Below the pieces are notes generated by a model that was given only the letters and a program-made list of their open reading frames with translations, was not told the origin of the DNA and made no database searches. The position numbers and the translations under genes were made by a program. From assembly GCA_009379995.1 (NCBI GenBank), contig WHSR01000050.1:1-40124 (forward strand): a stretch of 40,124 nucleotides of DNA. Reading direction: 5' to 3'. Positions 32,014 through 40,124 of the stretch are shown here, piece after piece (within the stretch, counting starts at the first letter, position 1; every line of letters begins with the position of its first letter). Source of the stretch: Streptosporangiales bacterium. Lineage in GTDB: Bacteria; Actinomycetota; Actinomycetes; Streptosporangiales; WHSR01.

Positions 32014-32885
32014 TCGACGATCTTCGAGATCGGGATCTCCAGGATGTCGCGTGCGCCCGCCGCCTTCAGGGCGGGTATCAGCGTGTTGACGCCCCGTTTG
32101 GGGACCACCGACTCCACGGCGTGCATGTCCCCGGACGCGAGGGAGGTGACCGTGGGCGCGGTCATCGCCGGAATGACGTCCAGGACCGCGCCAAGGCGAT
32201 CGTCGGTCACGTTGAGCTTGAGCAAGACGTTGCCCCGCGCCTGAATCGCGCCCTGCAGGAGAAGGGTGATGTCGTCCGCGGCGGCCCGCTTGTCTCCGTC
32301 GGCGTAGCTGACCGGGTTGGCCACCAGCTCGGTGCGGCTGGTGAGCAGCGTCTCGATGATCTTGAGGCCGTGCTGGCGCAGGCTCGACCCGGTTTCGGTG
32401 ACGTCGACGATGGCGTCGACGATGTCGGGGACCTTGGCCTCGGTGGCACCGTACGACGGCACGATGACGGCCTCAATTCCCACCTTGTCGAAGTACCGCC
32501 GGGTCAGTTCGGGGTACTCGGTCGACACCCGCACGCCTCGAGGTAGCTGGTCGCCACGTTCGGCGGGGTGTTCCTTGGGCACGGCCAGCGCGATGCGTAC
32601 CGGGTTGGAGGTGGCCTTGGAGTAGTCGAGCTCGGCGACACTCACCACCTCCGAGCTCGTCTCGTTGATCCAGTCACGCCCGGTGATGCCAAGGTCGAAC
32701 AGCCCTCGTTCCACGTACTGCGGGATCTCCTGGGGCCGCAGGAAGCGGACCCGGTCGATGCGCGGGTCGTCGATTGCGGCGTGGTAGTCCCGGTCGGACG
32801 ACCGGCGGACCGTCAGGTCGGCGGAGTCGAACAGCTCAAGGGTCGCCTTCTCCAGCGACCCCTTGGGCAACACGAGGGACAGCAC
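32010..32885 (-). CDS. hisG: ATP phosphoribosyltransferase
   Basis: This 291-residue enzyme catalyses the first step of histidine biosynthesis, joining ATP and PRPP. It has the N-terminal LVLPKGSLEKATLELF, GLFDLGITGRDW, the PRPP-loop region DAIVDVTETGSSLRQHGL and a C-terminal regulatory domain of about 75 residues, so it is the long, histidine-inhibited form. GTG 32885 follows AAAGG. hisE, which often precedes hisG in actinobacteria, is missing: only 28 bases separate it from ribH. Confidence 0.95.
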   Translation of the reverse strand: MLSLVLPKGSLEKATLELFDSADLTVRRSSDRDYHAAIDDPRIDRVRFLRPQEIPQYVERGLFDLGITGRDWINETSSEVVSVAELDYSKATSNPVRIALAVPKEHPAERGDQLPRGVRVSTEYPELTRRYFDKVGIEAVIVPSYGATEAKVPDIVDAIVDVTETGSSLRQHGLKIIETLLTSRTELVANPVSYADGDKRAAADDITLLLQGAIQARGNVLLKLNVTDDRLGAVLDVIPAMTAPTVTSLASGDMHAVESVVPKRGVNTLIPALKAAGARDILEIPISKIVE

Positions 32886-32913
32886 GGTGAACCTTTCAAC
32901 GGGAAGAGGGTGG

Positions 32914-34715
<1,802 letters not shown>

Positions 34716-34722
34716 GCCGCGA

Positions 34723-35337
34723 TCACCTCCCCGCCCCTCGAGGTTCGCCTCCGGGGAGGAGCCTCTCGACGTACTTGGCGATGACGTCGACCTCGAGGTT
34801 GACCAGCTCACCCGGGGCCTTGCTGCCCAGGACGGTGAGTCGGAGGGTGGCCGGGATGAGGCTCACCGTGAACGCGTCGTCATCGACGTCGACGACGGTG
34901 AGGCTCACCCCGTCGACCGCGACGGAGCCCTTCGGCACCACGTAGCGGGCGAGCTCCGCGGGCAGCGAGATACGTACGACCTCCCACTGCCCACCCTGCT
35001 CGCGGGACAGGATCCGTCCCGTACCGTCGACGTGGCCCTGCACCAGGTGCCCGCCCAGCCGGCCGTCGAACCTGAGCGGACGTTCCAGGTTCACCGACGA
35101 ACCGGGCACCAGCTCGCCCAGGCTCGATCGGCTGAGGGTCTCCTTGACCACGTCGGCGGAGAACAACTCGCCCGCGACGTCGACAACTGTCAGGCAGACG
35201 CCGTTGACGGCTACCGAATCGCCGGGCTTGGCATCCTGCACCACCATTGGAGAACGAAGCGTCAACAGCGCCCAGTCATCCCGCGGCTCGACCGCGACGA
35301 CCTCGCCGAGCTCCTCGACGATGCCGGTGAACACCAC
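34723..35337 (-). CDS. ribE: Riboflavin synthase alpha chain
   Basis: This 204-residue enzyme dismutates two lumazines to riboflavin. The two homologous barrels are visible: [15 protein letters not shown] with [13 protein letters not shown], and [15 protein letters not shown] with [16 protein letters not shown] 35337 follows AGGAGG at a spacing of six; GTG 35334 is equally in frame. It is the first gene after the FMN riboswitch. ribD is not between the riboswitch and ribE and must be elsewhere. Confidence 0.95.
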   Translation of the reverse strand: MVFTGIVEELGEVVAVEPRDDWALLTLRSPMVVQDAKPGDSVAVNGVCLTVVDVAGELFSADVVKETLSRSSLGELVPGSSVNLERPLRFDGRLGGHLVQGHVDGTGRILSREQGGQWEVVRISLPAELARYVVPKGSVAVDGVSLTVVDVDDDAFTVSLIPATLRLTVLGSKAPGELVNLEVDVIAKYVERLLPGGEPRGAGR

Positions 35338-35403
35338 CCCGGGCCTCCTCTCGCGTCGGGGCGGCTCCGGGGCTCTGTAGACCAGCGGACTCGTGAGCCC
35401 GCC

Positions 35404-35528
35404 CGCGCGCTGCCTCCCATCCGGACTTTTACCGTCGGCCCCGGAATTCCACCGGGTCCACCGGCCGATGGCTTCGGCCGGGTCGCGGACTGTCACCGCC
35501 GGTTCGGACTTTCACCGACCCCGGAGCA
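35404..35528 (-). ncRNA. FMN riboswitch (RFN element)
   Basis: On the minus strand the conserved blocks appear in order: GGTGAAAGTCCGAACC, GGCGGTGACAGTCCGCGA, GGTGGAATTCCGG, CCGACGGTAAAAGTCCGG and ATGGGAGGCAG. This is the full RFN consensus with its closing helix (CCGGGGTCGG and partner near the ends). It lies about 65 bases upstream of ribE. The spacer to the GTG has GC-rich inverted segments but no U-tract, so control of translation or Rho-type termination is likelier than intrinsic termination. Confidence 0.95.
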
Positions 35529-35602
35529 CGCGTAGGTGTTGCCTACAGGAACTAGTCTGCCATGGCCCTGATTCCTTCCGGCACCAGCGGGCACACCGGT
35601 AC

Positions 35603-35621
35603 CAAAGGTGGCGCCCCTTTG
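35603..35621 (-). terminator. Small hairpin just after rpe
   Basis: CAAAGG (35603-35608) pairs with CCTTTG (35616-35621) around TGGCGCC, four bases after the rpe stop. It separates rpe from the riboswitch-controlled rib genes. The region 35529-35602 should contain the rib promoter; no clear hexamers are seen, only a 5-bp dyad GTAGG/CCTAC near 35533-35547. Confidence 0.4.
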
Positions 35622-35625
35622 CGGA

Positions 35626-36297
35626 TCATCCCTCGTCGGCCGCCCGCTGCGCCTGCTCGCGCAGCCGCTGCACGGCCCTTGCCGGGTCGTCGGCGGCGTA
35701 GACGGCCGAGCCGGCGACGAAGACATTGGCGCCGGCCTCGGCGCACCGCGCGATGTTCTCCTCCCCCACGCCGCCGTCGACCTGCAGCCATACGGCGAGG
35801 TCGCGGCCCTTGACGAGGTCGCGGGCCCGCCGCAGCTTCGGCAGCACGCCGTCGAGGAACGGCTGGCCACCGAACCCCGGCTCGACGGTCATCAACAGCA
35901 GCATGTCGACCTCGTGCAGGAGCTCGGCGGATGCCTCCACCGGGGTGGCCGGGTTGAGCGCGAGCCCCGCGCGGGCTCCGGCGGCGCGGATGTTCCGCAG
36001 CGTACGGATCGGCGCCTGCGCGGCCTCGAGGTGGATCGTGACGCTGCCGGCGCCGGCCTCGGCATACCCGGGCGCCCAGCGGTCCGGCGCCTCGATCATC
36101 AGATGGCAGTCCAGCGGCAGGCTTGTGTGTTTGAGCAGCGACTCCACCACCGGCAGGCCGACCGTGAGGTTCGGTACGAAATGGCCGTCCATCACGTCGA
36201 CGTGCAGCCAGTCCGCGGCGCCGGCAACCGCGTCCGCCTCGTCCGCCAGACGGGCGAAGTCGGCGGCGAGCATGCTGGGAGCGATCTGCACGGCCAT
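35626..36297 (-). CDS. rpe: Ribulose-phosphate 3-epimerase
   Basis: This 223-residue TIM-barrel enzyme of the pentose phosphate pathway has [16 protein letters not shown] at the start, [18 protein letters not shown] (metal-binding His and catalytic Asp), [21 protein letters not shown] and [13 protein letters not shown] 36297 was chosen because strand one begins there; the longer frame runs into the rsmB gene. It starts 10 bases after the rsmB stop. Confidence 0.96.
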   Translation of the reverse strand: MAVQIAPSMLAADFARLADEADAVAGAADWLHVDVMDGHFVPNLTVGLPVVESLLKHTSLPLDCHLMIEAPDRWAPGYAEAGAGSVTIHLEAAQAPIRTLRNIRAAGARAGLALNPATPVEASAELLHEVDMLLLMTVEPGFGGQPFLDGVLPKLRRARDLVKGRDLAVWLQVDGGVGEENIARCAEAGANVFVAGSAVYAADDPARAVQRLREQAQRAADEG

Positions 36298-36307
36298 CCC
36301 GTGGAGT

Positions 36308-37723
36308 CTATGCGCCGCCCCCTCCCTTGGAGTTCCGCAGCAGCGCGCAGAACATCGCATCCGTCCCGTGGCGGTGCGGCCAGAGCTGCACGTACGGCCC
36401 GCCTCCGAGGTCGGGTACGCCGGGGAAGCACGGTCGGGCGTCGACGGGCTCCACCTCGCGCCGTTCCTTCAGCACGTCCTCGACGACCTGCACGGTCTCG
36501 GCGAGGTGCGGCGAGCACGTCACGTACGCCACGATCCCCCCGGGCCGGGCTGCTTCGAGCCCCGAAGCAAGCAACGCCCGCTGCAGGGGGCCCAGCGCGG
36601 CGATCGCATCCGGCGTTCGGCGCCACCGCGCCTCCGGGCGACGGCGCAGCGCACCGAGGCCGGTACAGGGAACGTCGACCAACACCCGGTCGAACCCACC
36701 CGCGCGCCAGCTCCCCCGCCTGCCGTCGGCGATCACGACGGACGCCAGATCGCCGACCGCCTCCCTGACCAACCCGGCGCGGTGCGCTTGGACGTCCACC
36801 GCGAGCAGGCGCCCGCCCCGCTCGCGCGCCCGCCCGGCGAGCAGGGCAGCCTTGCCGCCCGGCCCGGCGCACAGGTCGAGCCATCGGGCGTCGGTCCCGT
36901 CGAGCTCGAAGTTGATCAGTGCCAGGGCTACCAGCTGGCTGCCCTCGTCCTGGGCGGCGGCCCTGCCGTCCCGCACCGCGGGGATGGCCGCGGGGTCGCC
37001 GTCGGCGAGGTGCACGGCGTACGGGGACCACCGGGCCGGCTCACCGGCCCCGCGCGGGAGCATGGCGGTCAGCTCCGCCCGGTCGATCCGCCCTGGTTTG
37101 GCGAGCAGCGTCACCCGTGGGCGGGCGTTGTTCGCCGCCAGCGCCAGCGCCGTCTCCTCGAGGTCCCCGCCGAGCGCGTCCCGGATCGCTGTCACGATCC
37201 ACCGTGGATGGCTGTGCACGACGGCGAGGTGACCGATCGGGTCGGTCTCGTCGTCCGGCGCCACGATCGCCAGCCACGCGTCGGCGTCGCGGGTCGCTAC
37301 CTTGCGCAGCACGGCGTTGGCGAACCGCGCCTGCCCCTCGCCGAGCGCCTCGCGGGTCAGGCCGACGGTCGCCGCCACCGCGGCGTGCGCGGGGATGCGG
37401 GTGCGAAGCAGCTGATGTGCCCCGAGCCGGAGGAGGTCGAGCAGCGGAGGGTCCACCTTGCTCAGCCGGCGGTCCGTACATACCCGCAGGATCGCGTCGT
37501 AGCTTTCTCGGCCGCGCAGCGTCCCGTAGGTGAGCTCGGTAGCCAACGCGGCGTCACGGGCGTCGAGCCCACGTTCCCGCAGCAGCGCCGGAAGGAGGAT
37601 GTTGGCGTAGGCGTCCCGTTCGCGGACGGCCCGGAGGACGTCGAAGGCGGCCCGCCGGGCCGGGTCCCGCGGAGGGTGCCCGCGCGGGCGTCGGTCGGCG
37701 CGGCGGGGCGGTCGGCGCCCCAC
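36308..37723 (-). CDS. rsmB: 16S rRNA (cytosine-967 C5)-methyltransferase
   Basis: This 471-residue protein has an N-terminal NusB-like RNA-binding domain (about 22-165: [41 protein letters not shown]) and a C-terminal RsmB/NOP methyltransferase domain. SAM motif I is [16 protein letters not shown]. Motif [20 protein letters not shown] carries the conserved PC Cys, and motif VI gives [11 protein letters not shown] with the second, catalytic TC Cys. GTG 37723 starts one base after the fmt stop; the frame upstream overlaps fmt and is not coding. Confidence 0.93.
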   Translation of the reverse strand: MGRRPPRRADRRPRGHPPRDPARRAAFDVLRAVRERDAYANILLPALLRERGLDARDAALATELTYGTLRGRESYDAILRVCTDRRLSKVDPPLLDLLRLGAHQLLRTRIPAHAAVAATVGLTREALGEGQARFANAVLRKVATRDADAWLAIVAPDDETDPIGHLAVVHSHPRWIVTAIRDALGGDLEETALALAANNARPRVTLLAKPGRIDRAELTAMLPRGAGEPARWSPYAVHLADGDPAAIPAVRDGRAAAQDEGSQLVALALINFELDGTDARWLDLCAGPGGKAALLAGRARERGGRLLAVDVQAHRAGLVREAVGDLASVVIADGRRGSWRAGGFDRVLVDVPCTGLGALRRRPEARWRRTPDAIAALGPLQRALLASGLEAARPGGIVAYVTCSPHLAETVQVVEDVLKERREVEPVDARPCFPGVPDLGGGPYVQLWPHRHGTDAMFCALLRNSKGGGGA

Positions 37724-37724
37724 C

Positions 37725-38651
37725 TCAGTCCAGCCTGTCGTCGTCGCGGGGCCGCACGCCGCGGGCCCACTCCGTGGCGTGCATGTGCCGCTTGCCCTGC
37801 GGCTGGACGTCGCCGAGCTCGACCGGCGTGGTCCCGGTGCCGACGAGCACCCGGTCGCGCTCGAGGAGCAGCTGGCCGGGCCGCAGGGTCGGCCCGGCAT
37901 CGACCTTGCGCACCGGGTAAAGCTTGACCCGAGCGCCGCGGAAGGTGGTCCACGCGCCGGGTGCCGGCGTGCACGCCCGGATCTGCCGGTCGATGTGCAG
38001 GGCGGGTGCCGCCCAGTCCACCCGACCGTCGTCGGTGGCGAGCTTGGGTGCGTGCGACACGCTGTCCGCGGGCTGTGGACGCGCCCGCAGCTCACCGGAC
38101 TCGATGCCGTCGAGCGTGGCGACGAGCAGGCGGGCGCCCGGGTCGGCCAACCGGGCGAGCAGGTCGCCGGCCGTGTCGCTGGCCCCGATGGGCTCGGTCA
38201 CCACCCCGTACACCGGGCCGCTGTCCAGGCCCTCCTCGATCTGGAACGTTGTCGCCCCGGTCACCTCGTCGCCGTGCAGGATCGCGTACTGCACGGGGGC
38301 GGCTCCGCGCCAGGCGGGCAGAACCGAGAAATGCAGGTTGATCCACCCATGCTCAGGTATGTCGAGCGCGGCCTTGGGGATGAGTGCGCCGTACGCGACG
38401 ACCGGGCAGCAGTCGGGTGCGATGGCCCGAAGCCGATCGAGGAACTCCGGGTCGCGGACCTTCGCCGGCTTGAGCACCTCGAATCCCGCCTCGGCCGCGT
38501 ACCGGGCCACGGGGCTCGGCGCGACCTTCCGGCCGCGCCCCACCGGGGCGTCGGGCCGGGTAACCACCGCCACGATCTCATGACTGGAGGCACGCAGCGC
38601 CTCGAGCGAGGGCACCGCGAACTCGGGCGTACCAGCGAAGACGACGCGCAT
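37725..38651 (-). CDS. fmt: Methionyl-tRNA formyltransferase
   Basis: This 308-residue enzyme formylates initiator Met-tRNA. It has [16 protein letters not shown] at the N-terminus and the catalytic region [22 protein letters not shown], including the Asn, His and SVLP-WRGAAP loop, then GLDSGPVY with the catalytic Asp, and the C-terminal OB-like tRNA-binding domain. ATG 38651 is 9 bases after the def stop. Confidence 0.96.
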   Translation of the reverse strand: MRVVFAGTPEFAVPSLEALRASSHEIVAVVTRPDAPVGRGRKVAPSPVARYAAEAGFEVLKPAKVRDPEFLDRLRAIAPDCCPVVAYGALIPKAALDIPEHGWINLHFSVLPAWRGAAPVQYAILHGDEVTGATTFQIEEGLDSGPVYGVVTEPIGASDTAGDLLARLADPGARLLVATLDGIESGELRARPQPADSVSHAPKLATDDGRVDWAAPALHIDRQIRACTPAPGAWTTFRGARVKLYPVRKVDAGPTLRPGQLLLERDRVLVGTGTTPVELGDVQPQGKRHMHATEWARGVRPRDDDRLD

Positions 38652-38660
38652 TCCGGCCTT

Positions 38661-39206
38661 CTACAGCGCCTTTCCGTGTGTCGCGTGCGGGGAGAACTTG
38701 ACGGTCGGGACCGGTTCGCCGTACCAGTCAGCGGCACGGATCGCCTTCATCGCGAGCTTGCGCTGCTCGGGGTCGAGCCGGTCGATGAACAGGATGCCGT
38801 CCAGGTGATCCGTCTCGTGCTGCACGCACCGGGCGAGCATCTCGGTGCCCTCCAGAGTCACCGGCTCGCCGTGCACGTTGAAACCCTTCGCCACCGCCCG
38901 GACGGCGCGTTTGACACGCACCGACAGTTCGGGGAAGGACAGGCAGCCCTCGTCGTCCTCGTACTGCTCCTCGGACAGATCCAGGGACGGGTTGACCAGA
39001 TAGCCGAGCTGGTCGTCGACGTGGTAGGTGAAGACCCGCAGCCCGACCCCGATCTGCGGCGCGGCCAGGCCGGCACCGGGAGCCTCCAGCATCGTCTCGG
39101 TGAGGTCCTTGACGAGCTTGCGCAGCTCCTTGTCGAAGTCCCGGACCGGCTCGGCCGGCGTGCGCAGCACGGGGTCGCCGAACAGACGAATCGGTTTGAC
39201 GGCCAA
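38661..39206 (-). CDS. def: Peptide deformylase
   Basis: This 181-residue metalloenzyme removes formyl groups from nascent proteins. The three motifs are GAGLAAPQIG (motif I), EGCLSFPE with the metal Cys (motif II) and QHETDHLDG with two metal His and the catalytic Glu (motif III). The start is TTG 39206 with GGAG at a spacing of five; no ATG or GTG lies in a better place. First gene after the priA hairpin, followed by fmt. Confidence 0.96.
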   Translation of the reverse strand: MAVKPIRLFGDPVLRTPAEPVRDFDKELRKLVKDLTETMLEAPGAGLAAPQIGVGLRVFTYHVDDQLGYLVNPSLDLSEEQYEDDEGCLSFPELSVRVKRAVRAVAKGFNVHGEPVTLEGTEMLARCVQHETDHLDGILFIDRLDPEQRKLAMKAIRAADWYGEPVPTVKFSPHATHGKAL

Positions 39207-39298
39207 GGTGGCTCCGTAGGTAGGCGCGATGGGCTTGGTAGATGAGCTTGGTTCACGGACGCTCGAGGATCAGGTCTCAGTCTATGGCGGAAGGTCAC

Positions 39299-39351
39299 CC
39301 GATGAATGGTCCACTCATACGGACCTACCGGATGAGGGGACCATTCATCGG
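39299..39351 (-). terminator. Long hairpin directly after priA
   Basis: CCGATGAATGGTCC (39299-39312) pairs perfectly with GGACCATTCATCGG (39338-39351). After single mismatches the stem continues with CTCAT/ATGAG (39314-39318, 39332-39336) and CGG/CCG (39320-39322, 39328-39330), closing on a 5-base loop. It begins one base after the priA stop. It probably terminates priA transcription or stabilises its 3' end. Confidence 0.65.
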
Positions 39352-39352
39352 A

Positions 39353-40123
39353 TCACATCGGCGGGTCGATCTGGACCCGGACCGTCCCGAGCGCCTTGCG
39401 GGCGCTCCGCGCCCCCTGCGCGGCCCGCAACGCCCGGGCAAGGGCAAGACCCTGCGCGCGGGGAACGCGCACGAGCGCCCGTTGCTCGCCGTCCCGGTCC
39501 GCCGGAACCGGGCCGAGGATCTCGGCGTTCGCCGGGAGCTCGGCGAAGGACAGCAGCTCGCGAACGGCGTCGCGGCCGCCGGTGACCGAGGCCATCCGGG
39601 TGACCGGGGGGAAGCCCAGCTCCGCCCGTTCGGCCAGCTCCCGCTCGGCATGGCCGGCTGGGTCCCAGCGCACCAACGCCTGCACGACCGGCAGAGCGCT
39701 CTCGGCGAGCACGACCACCCGCCCGCCGCGACGAGCCGGGCGTACCAGCGCTGCCGCGTTCATCCACCGGCGCAGGGTCTCCTCGGCCGCGCGGAGGTCC
39801 GGGCGGCCGAGGAGCACCCAGCCGTCCAGGAGCAGCGCGGCCGCGTACCCCTCGTCGGCGGCGGGTTCCGCGCCCGGCGTCGCCACCACCAAGGCGGGTT
39901 CGGAGCCCACCCGGCCGAGCACGCCGTCGCCGCCGGACCTGCGCACCGGGACCGACGGGAACGCCCGCCCCAGCTCCTCGGCCGTCCGGCGGGCCCCTAC
40001 GATCACCGCGCGGACCCGGGTCGACGTACACCCGGGGCAGCGCCAGCCGGCCGCCAGCCGGCCGCACCACCGGCAGTCCGGCGGCGCGTCCGGCCCGGCC
40101 TGCGCCAGCGGGCCGGCGCAGGC
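39353..40123 (-). CDS. priA: Primosomal protein N' (PriA), C-terminal part; 5' end outside window
   Basis: The visible 256 residues are the C-terminal part of a PriA-like replication restart protein. They begin with a zinc-binding CRWCG...RCPGC pair and continue VRAVIVGARRTAEELGRAFP. The C-terminal domain follows (WDPAGHAERELAERAELGFPPVTRMASV, EILGPVPADRDGEQRALVRV, VRVQIDPPM). Where active PriA helicases have motif V GTQM-AKGHDF and motif VI Q-x-AGRAGR, this protein reads VVATPGAEPAADEGY and NAAALVRPARRGGRV, so helicase activity is probably lost, as is usual in actinobacteria. It leads the def-fmt-rsmB-rpe run. Confidence 0.9.
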   Translation of the reverse strand, partial: ACAGPLAQAGPDAPPDCRWCGRLAAGWRCPGCTSTRVRAVIVGARRTAEELGRAFPSVPVRRSGGDGVLGRVGSEPALVVATPGAEPAADEGYAAALLLDGWVLLGRPDLRAAEETLRRWMNAAALVRPARRGGRVVVLAESALPVVQALVRWDPAGHAERELAERAELGFPPVTRMASVTGGRDAVRELLSFAELPANAEILGPVPADRDGEQRALVRVPRAQGLALARALRAAQGARSARKALGTVRVQIDPPM

Positions 40124-40124
40124 C

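Noticed and set aside
37724..38095. N-terminal extension of the rsmB frame
   Set aside because: It overlaps fmt completely and is Arg/Pro-rich nonsense; the NusB-like domain starts just after GTG 37723.

Overview
The window is chromosomal DNA from a high-GC actinobacterium (Actinomycetota). This rests on strong G/C bias at third codon positions, frequent GTG and some TTG starts, many 1-4 base stop/start overlaps, and the priA-def-fmt-rsmB-rpe-rib order at the right end. The genus cannot be fixed from sequence alone. No gene-free stretch exceeds 300 bases. The longest gap (35338-35625) holds an FMN riboswitch. No tRNA, rRNA or CRISPR array was seen.

Left part (about 1-17300): a nitrogen-heterocycle catabolic locus. 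After the tail of a possible transposase, one minus-strand unit encodes CoxG, hydantoinase/oxoprolinase subunits HyuA and HyuB, and an NCS1 permease. A second minus-strand unit encodes an NCS2 (xanthine/uracil-type) permease and the FAD, 2Fe-2S and molybdopterin subunits of a xanthine-dehydrogenase-family hydroxylase, all linked by 4-base overlaps. A PucR-type regulator follows. Divergent from it are DUF2877, FdrA and DUF1116 genes, relatives of E. coli AllH/AllF/AllG, reported to be oxamate carbamoyltransferase. Together these suggest import of a purine-, pyrimidine- or hydantoin-like ring, Mo-dependent hydroxylation, ATP-driven ring opening by HyuAB and recovery of a carbamoyl group by AllFGH.

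Middle part (17341-31548): aldose epimerase, a Mug DNA glycosylase fused to a NYN nuclease domain, a frameshifted APC permease, a RHH-PIN toxin-antitoxin pair, a drug-type ABC exporter with a PadR regulator and two candidate operators, and an 8-oxoguanine deaminase. Facing the deaminase is a minus-strand molybdo-hydroxylase maturation operon (MoxR/CoxD, CoxE, XdhC, a methyltransferase, a MocA-like cytidylyltransferase). A 5-formyl-THF cyclo-ligase-like gene and an AbrB-PIN toxin-antitoxin pair follow.

Right part (31549-40124): a minus-strand housekeeping block. Transcribed from right to left it is priA (partial), a hairpin, def, fmt, rsmB, rpe, a small hairpin, the FMN riboswitch, ribE, ribBA, ribH, hisG and a PH-domain membrane protein. 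ribD and hisE are absent from the run.
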